A stretch of 64,000 nucleotides of DNA from NCBI RefSeq assembly GCF_036884655.1, contig NC_088342.1, forward strand, positions 18,701,501 through 18,765,500. Direction: 5' to 3'. Below the pieces are notes generated by a model. The model saw only the letters and a list, made by a program, of their open reading frames with translations. It was not told where the DNA came from and did no database searches. The translations under genes and the position numbers were made by a program. Positions 12,201 through 24,827 of this stretch are shown piece after piece (position 1 is the first letter of the stretch; every line of letters begins with the position of its first letter). This DNA comes from Musa acuminata AAA Group (lineage: Eukaryota > Streptophyta > Magnoliopsida > Zingiberales > Musaceae).

Positions 12201-15200
12201 ACTGAATATGACTAAGGATTTATTGGCTTAATGCTTTCGAAAGATTTGATATCATTCAGTGCACTGTATAAATTCCATGCAGTGTCTTTAGTTTTCTGGA
12301 CCAATTTCTGATATCTTGCAACTATCTAATTATCTAGTAATTCAAAGCAGTGGACTAGGGCTGTTTGACTATTGTTACAGGTGCTGACAAGAAGAAAGGA
12401 CCTCTGGACTGGGATGCACGGATGAGGATTGCTCTTGGTGCTGCTAGAGGCCTAGCATATCTACATGAAGATTCCAATCCTCATGTTATACATCGTGATT
12501 TTAAGGCTAGTAATATACTACTGGAGGAAGATTTCACAGCAAAGGTGACAGATTTTGGCTTGGCAAGAGAAGCATCTGAAGGAAGCCAACATATTTCGAC
12601 TCAGGTCATGGGGACGTTCGGGTAAGATTTACTTTCAACTCCATAACTAGCAGCCAAATTTATTAAATAACAATAGATGTCCTTGAAATTTTGTGCATAC
12701 TTAGGTAGTGTTTCATTCAATGATTTATTGCTATTTTTTAGTCTTATTCATTCTCATTTGTCTAGTAAGTGAAACCCAATTAGAGTGCTAGGTTGGTAGT
12801 CCGCTTATGATATCATAGAACTAATACCAAGTGTTTTCTATTTAATAATTGATTCTGAAATTTGAGTTTTGTAGCTCCTAATACTCTTGGCTTGTCTGTT
12901 TGGACAGTTTTGACAGTTCCCATTTGGGTCCGTAATTACATTGAAGACACATATTAAAACATAATATTAGGAGTACACAATGGAGAGGACAAATTACACA
13001 CTAATTTCACGAACATTAGTGCACAATTAGACTATATCATGTTTGAATTTGGATGGATTTAATTAAAAGTCTTATGAAGTGTAGAAATCATCAAGAACCA
13101 AAAACAATTCCCTAATGAGTTATTCTTGTGACATATCCAGCATCTTGATTATTCCAACTTAGCTTACAAGACCATATTTTGAAGTATTCATTTTAATTTT
13201 TTAAATTTATTATTTAAATGTTACAGACATGCGAGACAAGGTGGGGCCTGAGCATCTCAAATTAACTCAGGTAACCCATTAGCCTCGGGCGACACCTATA
13301 TGTGTGAGTCTAATCTCGGACCAAATCCAATTTGATTTGAAACCTAACCGAGCCAAATGATTTGGCTTAGTCAACTAAGAGTCTATAACTTGATCCTATG
13401 ATTTGAACTTGAATGAGTTCCCAAACCCGATCCTATGATTTGAACTTAAATAAGCAAATTGATTAGCTCAATCAACTAAGAGCCAATTGATTATGGCAAC
13501 TAGTGGTTTAAAAAGTGCTAGACGCTAAGGTCCCAAAATTGCCTAGGTGCCAAGCCCTCGTTTAGGCGCTCGCTCGAGCGAAATGAGGCGCTTTGAAATA
13601 TTAAAATATATAATCTAATTGATAAATATGATTATATAAATAAAAATATGATATTAAATTAAAAAGATCTAAAGTACCAAGTCATATTATTCATCTTCTA
13701 ATAACAAAAATGTCAAAAGACTCAAAATAATAAAGTTTTGCATCAAATTCATTCATCATCGTAATCAACTTCATTATTATCAAACATATCATCATCATTT
13801 TCTTCCTTTTGTCCTTTATCAAAATATGTTTCCTCCTCTTCAATAATGGCAGGAGATGAGTTTAAGCCTTTTGCATTCATTTTTTCTTTTGTTATCTATC
13901 TTGTATATGTCTGTAATTCTCCGACACCTGAGGCTGTTGCCACATCTCCCAATGTCAAGCTGTTATCTTCAAATACAAGCTCATCTTCGGTATCTTGTAT
14001 GTTTGCACCTATTTCTCCCACCAACCACTTATCTTTAATGCTTGATTATACTTTATATAAACAAGATCATATAATCGTTGATGCTTTAATCGATTTTTTT
14101 TTTTATGTGAATCTATCATGTCATATAATTTAAAAAATATATTAATAAATATATTAAAAAATATATTAATTGAAATAAGAATATTCTGCGATCCTTACAT
14201 GCTCAAGGGCACTTCAGTTTTGCTCACAACCCGTAGCATTATATGTCAAACTAAGAATTTTGATAGTCAATAGCTGTAAGTTCGGAGTGGAATTTTCAAA
14301 TAGACTCCACCATTTAATTGTAAGATTTATTTTATTATTAAAAATAACATAGTAACATTCTATAGATGAAATTAATTATATCAATTTATTAATACCTCGG
14401 GATATAGTTGTCATAAATCGAACTACTATTGAAATTTTAAAAAGATCTTCAATATTCTTATATGAAAATAATTCACTTATGATCTTATCTTGCATCTCAA
14501 GGTTTGAAACCAATTTTGCAATGTACTGATATAACTCATTTATAACTTTTGCATCAAACCTAATGGAAGTATTCTTATAAAAAAAATCTAGGTTCAAATA
14601 ATGTCTTGCTGTATGTAATGGACAATGAAGTTGATAATTCCATCTTTCGTCAATGATTGTAAATATTTTCATATACTTTTCTTCATTTCCATTAAAAGAT
14701 TTTTGAATCGTCTCCTTTACTCTATCTATAGCATCATAAATATATCCCATTGCAAGCTTATTTTTATTATCCGCTAACCAAAGGACTCGAACAAGAGAGC
14801 CCATTATCTTTAATGCATAAACTATAAGATTCCAAAAGGATGACAATAAAATAATATTGTTGGCCCTTTTGCCTTTAGCTTTTTTTTACTCATTTGCTTG
14901 TTACCCATTTCTCAAAGGTAAATATGTTTATTAGGTTATGCTTTTGATGATGCACACTCTGTATTGTCAAGAAGGAAGTAGCAAATCGGGTGATACTATA
15001 TTTCACGAATTTTTTGTTGTTTGTGAATTCTCTTATTATATTTAAAGCCCTAGTATGATTGTAGAGAAATCCAACAACAAAGATTGCCCTTTCTAAAGTT
15101 TTCTTGATTTCAGAAATATTTTTAATATCTTTCAGCATTAAATCAATGCAATATGCTGTACATAGAGTTCAATATAAGTGTTATTTTTTTGCTTTTTGTA

Positions 15201-18200
15201 ATTTACTTAAGATAAAAGATAAAAAAATTCATAAGACCTAGGAATCTTCTTCTATTCAAATTAGAGTTAAAATAATTAAAAAATTAAAAGATAAATATTA
15301 GGAGCTAACATATAGTTGTTTTCATTATTGGCTATAACTTGAACAATATTTTATTCACCAATTTCTTTCACAAACTTATCAAGCAAATCATATATCTTTT
15401 CTCTAGATTTCACAAAAGATAATGCATCTATTAACTTCACAAACATGGTTTTTAAAGAACAGTTAATTATAAAATTAATTATACTCTTATATCTCTTGTC
15501 GGTCCAAGCATTCGACATAATAGAGTAACCGTGCTTTACCTATGATTATTTATGACCCTTTAATAAGTCATTTATATAATCCAACTCTATTTTTGGTAAT
15601 AAAACTCGTATCTATAATAACTTGATAGTTTTAATCCCTCACAATGTTTTTCAATAACTTCAATCATCTCTTTAAAACTATTTAAACGAGTTGTACCAAG
15701 GGGAAGGTTAGCTTGATAAAAGAAGTGAACAATATGCTAAATTGTTCTTCTCCTTAATTTCTTATCATGAGCATCACTTATATTTGTTTGTCTTAATTTT
15801 CTTCCTGCATGCCCTTGTTGTTTCTATGATTCTTGGTACATAGATAAGTCCATGCATCCCTTTTTACCCTTCTTAATAACCATGACTTCTTTTTATTTTC
15901 TGTCTCGTACTCTTTTCTCATTTGAATTGATATTTTTAGAATAATCTTTTTCTTCGTCTCTATTATGTTTAACACTATCCTCTGTTCTCGTAGCGGATTG
16001 TAACCAATGATTATGTCCTCGCTAGCCATTATGCCAACTATGACCCTTAATCCAGGGGTTTAAAGAGGCGCTCGCCTCGACGCTTGGGTGAGGCGAGGCT
16101 AGGCCCGAGCACCTTAGGCCTTGACCAGGCGTTGGGCACCTCGGGCGAGCACTTGGTTCAAGCAATGCAACCAAACTAAACATAAGTCTGGTTCAATTGA
16201 ATAATAGCTAGTTGGTTTGATTAAAACAATTAAGCTCGGGTGAGCACCCGATTCAAATGAAGTAATCGAACCAGACTTTTAAGTTTGGTTCGGTTGAACA
16301 ATAGCTAATTGGTTTGAACTAACTAAGCTACATACTATTTCTATACCTAGCCTGCCCTCTCCATATGACCTTGAGCAATATACCCTACCATAGTTGTTGC
16401 CTTTATTATCGATGCTTTGCTTCCTTTGTCGTTGCCTCCGTTGATGCATAGGATCGATGCTTCCTTTATCGCTAACGGATGGGTCCTACGACCTAGCATT
16501 CATGCGCGGTTCTCTTTGTCGCTATTGCTTTCGTGTGTAGCTCCTTCTATTGTTGAGGGAGAGGACTATTGGGAAACTTGGGGTAGTATCACATGCACAG
16601 CAGAAGAACAAAAACCAAAAATCTCAGATTTCTCGTAGAAAATAGTTTCTCATTGTCGTCCGAAGATTGGTACGTAAAAACTCACAAAACCGAAAAACTG
16701 TGCGTATATAAAAAATATGTTATATAGGGAGATTGTATATCCCTATAAACCTGCAGATCTATGAGAGATGATGAAGGAGGTCAATTGTCCTCCTCTCTAG
16801 CGGTGATTCATATGATAGATGTGATGAAGACGCTCTTCAAATCGCTATATAATCCCCCTCGTCACGCTCACCACGTGATCAAGAAAGGGCCGACTCTTCT
16901 TGCTGTCCACATACCCAAAGCTGGGGCTGTTGGCTGAGGAGGAGAGAGAGAGAGGAAAATAGGAGGTGGCAGCCAATAAGGGTCTAGCTTGTGGCCCCTT
17001 TGGTTCCCTCATATTTATAAAGATCTTTATCAATTTAACCATAATGGATCATATCTTATTGGGTATTGTATTTCCATCTAACTACCAAAGACTCCTGGAT
17101 TAGTAGATTTATATCCAATTAACTTTCATTGGCTTTTTATTGGATCATATCCACAAGATCCAATAATTCAAGGGTTTATTGGATATCCAATAAGATAGGG
17201 GTTCTAACGGATATTTTATATCTGAATCATTACTCGTCGCAACACTTATCATATGTGTGACCCTCTAGGCCTAATATCGAGTTGATTGTGAATTATACCT
17301 ATCAAAACTTCTTGACTCAGTGAATTATTATCTTTATAATAATTCATTCGACTCATCGACTACGAACGTACTAGGCCATTATGCCGCAGTCCCCAGACAA
17401 TATAGGGGAATCCAATCCACTGGACCTATATGTCCTCAGTTATTGTGTATCTAGTCCCTCATTCATTTAATATCCCAGAGATCATATATCGGGCATGGTG
17501 CTATCAGGCCAATACGAAATTTGTCTCGCTCTAATCAGATTTTTCCGAAGAATTATTTTTCTCTTAATTTGAATGACCCTAGCCAGGGATTTACCTGAGC
17601 AAGAACACATAAGATATTCTTTTCATGACATTGAGAGCGGATGATTCTTTATCGACATTCAATTGCCCTCGTAAGGTTGGCTGTCACTTCCGATGACCGA
17701 CTGTACTAGACCTGAAACTTTCTGACCTATAAGTCTGGTATCAAGGAGTAAAGTACTCATTATAGGATATCCTTGGTGTCTCATGTCTAAGGATCAGATA
17801 CACAACTGGGATGACGGAATCGTTGTCTGACAATGAGGTATCATCAACCATCCAGCATTCCCCGTGAGTGGATCAATCAATAAACTCATTCTCTAATGAG
17901 TACCTGCACTGTATCCTTAGTGTCCTTACACAAGCACCTATAAGACCAGCCGCTTCCGTCATATGGACGGGTATATGATATATCAGCCTGTTCGGTTATT
18001 TCGATCTCTCTCGAGTAACTTATGACCAAGATTATTTAGGGTTTGTGTTTAAAGATGAATCAGTCTCATTATCGTGATCTCATCACGATCTGATTCCCAT
18101 TGCACAGACCCATGAATATCACGATATATGCAATAGACAACATAAAGTAAGAAAAATACCAATAAATAATAATAAGCAAAAAGAGTATGTATCGTATCAT

Positions 18201-21200
18201 ATGTACCATCACTTACGTGATTGGCTTGCAGGGCACCTATGACTAGTAAGGACTATAGCTTCCTTTGTCATTGACAGATACCTTTGAAGCTTCCTCCTGA
18301 CATCGTTGTCTGTAGCTTTCGCCACCGTAGATAACTCTTTTTTCCCCCTTTAACTACCGTTAACATTATATAATCTACTGTTAATAGTAGATTGTTAACT
18401 ACTGTTATTATATAACAGTCCCTATTTAGATTTTAACACTGTTAATCTCTATTTATTTAGAATTATTATTAGAGTTTTAGGATTAATGACAAGTGTAAAA
18501 AACAATTCAGAGTATTCATTAAAAAATTTAAGAAAGGATCCTACTTGGAAATACAATTACCTAAAGGATATTAAAGATCCTAGTGCAGTTACTTGTATAA
18601 GCCAGTACAACACCCAGGAGTTACTCGGGTGGCACATGGCTCGATGGGCCTTTGGGTAGGGCCTAGGGTTGGTTCGTTATCTTATTTAACATCAATATTA
18701 TGTGGGCACTTGTGGGGACTTTTGGTTATGACGAATCTTGGACCCTTTGTCGCATGATCGTTTAGAGCTTGCTAAGTTTATATTTGTAATTTGCATTGCC
18801 TATCAAATATTTGTTGAAATAGCTGCTTGTAGATCTCGAGTTAAATACTTCCTCTAACCCATTTTCTGTTTTGCGTGTCCTTAAGAGACAATAAGAGGTT
18901 TTGGGGAAGTTGACTCTTTGCGGAAGAACACACAAGGGTGCTTCACGATTTAGATAAAACTAAGTTCGTGACATTGGTACTTTAGGTATTTTTAATTTAA
19001 TATCATATTTTTATTTATATAATCAATATTTATCAATTATATTTTATATATTTTTTTATATTTTAATAGTTTAGAATCTCTCGCATTGCTTGGGCGAGCA
19101 TCTAGCGCCTCGGGTATTTTGGAACCTTGGCGCCTAACACTTTTTAAATCACTGCCTTAATCAACTATGGCCAACAATAACCATCCCAGACTATGTCGAC
19201 ATCTAACTAAGAGTCCAACATTGTAACCTTCTCCTCCCTTGTCGCACAATCCCTAGCTCTCTATTGCCATGTCAAACTTAAAAGCACCCCCAACCTGCGG
19301 TTGCCTTCTTTCTGTCATTGTCCCTCATTCATGTGTCCAAGTAATCCCATGCAGTACCTTCCCCCTTCCCTCTAGTCCAAGCCACCAGATGCTGTACCTT
19401 CCCCCTTCTCCGTGTGTGATAACCAGTTGAGGGACATCACCGTAGAGAGTGTCAGAATGTATATGCCATGGAGACAACATTAGATTGTGTCACCTTTGGA
19501 CTCACTTAGAATCCATTGCACCTCTCCTTTCCATCACTACACCTCGTCTCAGTTGCCTCTACACTATGTCAGTATAGCCTCACGCTTAATTTTTTATCTC
19601 ATTGTTAACTCTTGTTAATAATAGTTCGTGATGTTAATTGTTGTTAATAATGGTTAACTCTTGTTAATAGTGGCTAATGATTGAGTTCTTTAATGCTTTA
19701 TTTATGGTTAATCTTATGTAATTTAATGTTTTAGTGATAATCCTTTATGTATTTTTTATTTAATTACTGTTTTTATTCTTAATTATATTTAGTGCCTCGA
19801 TCGTTTTGGAATCTTCATGTCTCCCAGCACCTTAGTGCCTCTGACAATTCTCGGACAAAACATATCTACTATTTTATTTTCAGTTGATGCAAGATGATTA
19901 AGGCACAAATAATTGTAAATGAACGTTACATAATTGTTGATATAGATTTACAAAAGGAGGCTATTTATTTCTTGCTTACATCTGTAGTTGCACTGTGGAA
20001 AGAATACGGAAGAAAGAAGCCATTCAGTGTCCTTCCATGTTGTATTAGTTACCAAACCTAGCTTCACTTTGAATAATCTGTAACTTTAAACAATATCTGC
20101 AATTTGTTTTTTAGCACAAATGCCCAATAGAAAAAAAGGAGGGTTCAAAGGAAACATTTTAACAGTATGTAGAATCAATATTAACAAATACAAGAGTTTA
20201 TGTCGTGTAGGAATAGAATATCAAGGATGAAGGTTAAAAAATTAATAAGGATATCTTTCTTATAGAAGAGAACTCACAACAAATGATTTATATCTACTAT
20301 ATGTTAATCATATATTTGTCACGCCCCTCAAAAAAAATATCGATAATATTTAAAATTTTCATCACAAACTAATCCAGGATCCAAACTAACATTTGAGGAC
20401 ACTGAAAAACATTCTATCAAATTCACATCTATAAAACCTGTGTAGTTTATAATCATATATTACATCACTCGATAATTTACATTTATGGCAACCCAAGCCA
20501 ACTTAACAAATATGAACAACATTTATAAATCCACAAGCTAAGTAATTTATACAATCATAACTCCAACCATTTACCACAAGTTCATATCATCGTAAATTAG
20601 ACTTAACATTCCGAAATCCCAAATAAGAGAGATCTTCTAACACTTTTACAAGGTATATCCATTTCGGTTCATCGACAACATTTCATTACATACAAAATAT
20701 ACTTATACAATAATAACATAATAACCAACAAGACTTGCCCATAATTCTGAATTGCTCTCCACTGCCTTAGCCCAATTCAAACATCTCAAAGAGTGACAAG
20801 CTGACCTGAAAGATTTTATATAACAACGGAGTGAGCTAAAACAGCTCAGCAAGTGACAAATCATATTCAGAACAAAAGGAATGAGTTCAAACAAGTAAGA
20901 TATCATAATGCAAGGCAGAATACAAGAATTTTCAAGATACCATATCCTTAGATACAAAATCATATGTGTCATGTCATTCAAAACCTATTTGATTCATAAC
21001 AGATGGAGCATAGAGTAATTGGAGCATATCAATAGCGTATGAAATGTTCCGGAGCATATCAACTACATATAGAACATTTCGAAGCATAACAATAGCAAAT
21101 GAAACATTTCGGAGCATATCAAAAGCATATGAAATGTTTCAGAGCATATCAATGATAAATGAAACATTTCGGAACATATCAATGGCGTATGGACCATTTC

Positions 21201-24200
21201 AGAGCATTTCAAAGAACGAATATGAAACAGAAGATCAAACGTCGAATGACGTTGCATTCATTTCATTCTTATCCAAAGCATGTATAGAAACATATAACCA
21301 AAGCTCTGGATACCATATCAAACATGTGAAGTGGGACCATAACATAATATGGTACATCCATTTCTGAATTACCACCAAACATAAGTCTCCCACGTCTGGG
21401 AGGTCTCCCACGTTTGGGAGCTTCATCCACCCACGTCTGAGTGAAGTCATAAGGGCCGGCAGAGCATCACAGGCTCTATGCATAACTCCTTTCACCATTT
21501 CTGGCAAAGGTTCACAACATCCCACAAATACCAGAGTACAAAAGGATAGTATGAACAATAAATAGCACATATCGGAAGCACACGCGGAACAACAAAACGT
21601 ACATGTGCTTTTACGAGTCAATTCGAAGTAAGCAATAATCTTTTACAATTATATTCAGATTTGAAAGGAAATGAAAGCAAAAGCATTCAAGGATTCCGAG
21701 CAATCATATATAACTCGATTCAAATAAGAAGGTTAGATGAATTCAATGTCCAAAGGAATGAAATTGGAATAGGCACATATCGAAAGCAAATGCGGAACAA
21801 TGGGATATACATGTGCCTATATGAGTCAATACGATATAGCATAAACATTACACAATAGTTTTCAAGAATGCAAATAATTTTAAGGACAAGAGCATACAAG
21901 AATTCAAAGCAGTAATATAAAGCTTACTTGAATAAGAAAGCTAAAGGATATCAATTTCCAAAGGAATGAAACCAGAATATACGAAATCGACCAAAGCTCG
22001 ATTTCTGGCAGAATTCAAGAGACACATTGAACAAATGATTCAAACTATCAATCGTGCTCCAATTTACACAAGAAAGCTATTGTGGAAAGATATTTCAATC
22101 TATTTTCAAATAAAACAAGTCTCGTATGAATCAAAGTTTCCAACAAAGAGTTATAATAGATTTAGTAACCCAAGATTAAAGAACAAATCTCAATTTTACA
22201 GAATTCACAGGGTCGGTTTCAACAGAAAACCGGGTAGGCATTTGGACTCTAAATCTTTCAATCCAGGTATCAAAGAAAGATCTACGAGTCTAGTTTCCAA
22301 TGAAATAAGCTTTGAACAAATCGGAGTTTCCAACATCGACTTATAGGCAGCTCGGTATCAAAAGGTCAGAAATTACGATCCCTGTTTTGCAGAATCTGTA
22401 GGCTCATTTGAAACAGAAGTTTGGGCAGACAAACTTACTCCGAATTCTTAAAATAAGCTATCAAAAGAAAGGTTTATGAGTCTATATTCTGATCAAATAA
22501 TTTTTGTTCAAATCAGAGGTCAATATATGAAGTTATAACCATAACCAGGTAGAAGGGTCAGAATCTCAGAAGTTGCACAGATTCAAATCGTTATGTCTAA
22601 ACAGGAGATATATCAAATGCAAGGCTAGAACAATTCAAAGTTCCTCATATTCAAAGCAAATGTAGAGATGAAATTGCAGTAAGGAAAGGTCAGGACACTT
22701 GCAATAGGAAAGATTAGAAAGCTTGCAATAGGAAGGATCGGAACACTTGCAATAGGAAGGATCGGAACACTTGCCTTTCAAAGATTTTGATCTGAAGATC
22801 CAAAGAAGGTGTTAGCCCAAATCCTTCTACTTTTCCTCCGTGTCCTCTCCCTGTTCCGTGTTTTACATATGTCTTCTCTTTTTCCTCCACAACTATAGCT
22901 CATGCAGAACATAGAGGCATAATCACCTGCTCTCTCTTACTCTCATTCCTTCGTTTTCTTTTTCAAACGCAGCTATCGTAGCCATTGCCGATGCCACTAC
23001 CACAGTCGTAGCCACGACCGCAGCTGCTGTCACAACCGCAGCCCCTTCCACTGCACTACTTCCTTCCTCCCTTCTCTCGTTCCTACTTTTTTCTTTCCCA
23101 AACACAGCTGTCGCAGACGCAGCCGCCACCACCGCAGCCGCAACCTCTTCTTCCTCCCCTGCTCTGTTTTCTCTCCTTCTCTTCCAGCTGCAGCTGCCAC
23201 TGCCGCAGCTGCCTCCCCTTCTCCTCTTCCTCTCTTCTTCCCTTTTCCTTTCTCTTCTTCTTCCTTTCCTTCTCTTCTTTCCCAGCTGCACTGCTGCAGT
23301 CGCAGCCTCAGCCACGGCCGCAGCCTCTTCTTCCTCCCCTGCTCATCTTCCTCTCCTTCTTCTCTTCTAACAGCAGCTGCCATCGCCGCAGCCGCAGCCC
23401 CTTCTTCCCCTTCTCTTCTTCCTCTCCTTCCCTTCTTCCTTCCTTTTCCTCTTTCCCTGCCACAGCTACAGCTGCCACAGCCGCAGCTACTTCTTTCCCT
23501 TCTCCTCTTCCTTCTCCTTCCTTTCTTCTTCTTCTCTTCTTCTCCTTCCTCCCCTTCTTCTCCCCGACGAACAACACCTCCTCTCCTCTGTTTCCTCCTG
23601 TAGGAAACAGAGGTGCCGCCTCTTCACCCGCTTCTACTTCTTCTCTTCCTCTTCTTCTTCTTCTCCTTCTCCTTCTTCTTCTCCTCTTCTTCCCTTCTCC
23701 TACCCGACACCCCACACCTTCTCACTGCAGCCCATGCCGCAGCTATCCTTCTTTTTTTCTTCTTTTTCCTCTTCTTCTTCTCCTCCTCCCCAACGCCCCA
23801 CACTTCCTCTCCTCTGTTTCCGCCTGCAGGAAACAGAGGTGCTGCAGTCCTAGCTGCTGCCACCTCTCGCTCCTCTCCCACTTCCCTCTCTTTTTCTTCT
23901 TCTTCTATTCTTCTCTTCTCCCTCTTCTTCCTCCTCTCTTCTTTTCCCTCTTCTTCTTCTTTTCTTCTTCTCCTCTTCTTCCTTTCTCCTCCCCAACACC
24001 CCACATCTCCTCGCTGCAGCCCTTGCCATAGCCACCTCCTCTTTTCTTCTTCTGCTTCTCTTCTTCTGCATCTCTTCTTCTCCTCTTCTTCCCTTCTCCT
24101 CCCCGACGCCCCACACATGAACTCCTATGTTTCCTCGTACACGAAACAGAGGTGCTGCAGCCCTAGCTGCTGCAGCTATCTCTCTTTCCTCTCCCTCTTC

Positions 24201-24781
24201 CCTCTCTTCTTCTTATTCTTTTCTTCTCATCTCCCTCTTCTTCCTCTTCTTCCTCTCTTTTTTTCCCTCTTCTTCTTCTTTTCTTCTCTTCTCCCTCTAC
24301 TTCTCTTCTTCTTCTGCCCACGCCCCACCGCTACTCTCTCTGTTTCTCGAGAAATAGAGAGCGTGGGAGGCGGTGGGATAAAATTGAAATTTTTGATTTT
24401 TTTTTTTAACTTAACAGTTTAGTCCTTGAAATTTCTATATTTATATATAGGTCATCCGATTTATAAATAAATCTTTATTAATAATTTTTAAAAGTGAGGG
24501 ATATTACAATATTAATGTAATAAATGAATCATAACTGTTGATCATATCTACTAGGTGTTGATCATATATCGATGTAAACAAAAATTGTCATATAACTCAA
24601 GCATAATGCCTATTGATTTACTTTAATTACACATTGCATGTCATTAAATGTTACATGTCGTAAACTAAAACCAATTTAATGTAGAATACATTACATTCAA
24701 CATATATCTTATAAGTAACAATTCTATATTGCATGTCATGTGTCTTTTTTTTTCTTTCATCTTCTTTTTATATCACATATC

Positions 24782-24827
<46 letters not shown>

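Larger units (their letters stand above)
16045..19162 (+). mobile_element. Inner non-autonomous hAT element with TSD CCTTAATC
   Basis: The element spans 16053-19154. Identical 8-bp duplications CCTTAATC flank it at 16045-16052 and 19155-19162, the size expected for hAT. Ends: CAGGGGTTTAAAGAGGCGC on the left; the right end reads inward CAGTGATTTAAAAAGTG. It has no transposase. It lies inverted relative to the outer hAT and carries a solo copia LTR and a fragment of an F-type LTR. Confidence 0.85.
13501..19843 (-). mobile_element. Old hAT element (outer), containing a second hAT
   Basis: The left end starts TAGTGGTTTAAAAAGTGCT. The proposed right end, read inward from 19843, starts CAGAGGCACTAAGGTGCT and shares the GTGCT...CCAAAA spacing, so the inverted termini are degenerate. 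Between them is a minus-strand hAT transposase remnant. No clean 8-bp TSD was found for this outer element, so the right boundary is tentative. The left 175 bp match, inverted, the right end of the inner hAT element, so both belong to one family. Confidence 0.55.
20312..24513 (+). mobile_element. 4.2-kb solo LTR, TSD ATATT
   Basis: 20317-24508 starts TGTCACGCCCC and ends GGGATATTACA (TG..CA), with ATATT duplicated exactly at 20312-20316 and 24509-24513. The TG..CA ends and 5-bp TSD are those of an LTR retrotransposon insertion. No PBS, polypurine tract, gag or pol is visible, so the simplest reading is a very long solo LTR of a gypsy-type element. It holds ~30-bp tandem repeats (21019-21225), 26-bp repeats (about 22680-22785) and a 1.4-kb polypyrimidine region (22925-24360) with four spaced hairpins. 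A compact non-autonomous element lacking separate LTRs is the alternative. Confidence 0.8.

Noticed and set aside
13501..19154. One hAT element bounded by the long inverted match between 13501-13680 and 18980-19154
   Set aside because: The 8-bp flanks of this unit do not match, whereas 16053-19154 has an exact CCTTAATC duplication; the long inverted match reflects two related elements in opposite orientation.
21019..21225. Regular ~30-bp repeats that might suggest a CRISPR-like array
   Set aside because: Units abut each other with no unique spacers, the units vary, and the sequence is a plant nuclear LTR.
23613..24422. 269-codon ORF and several overlapping minus-strand ORFs rich in Ser/Leu or Arg/Glu
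   Set aside because: They come from the polypyrimidine tract, which is open in most frames on both strands; no domain, and the region lies within a 4.2-kb LTR.
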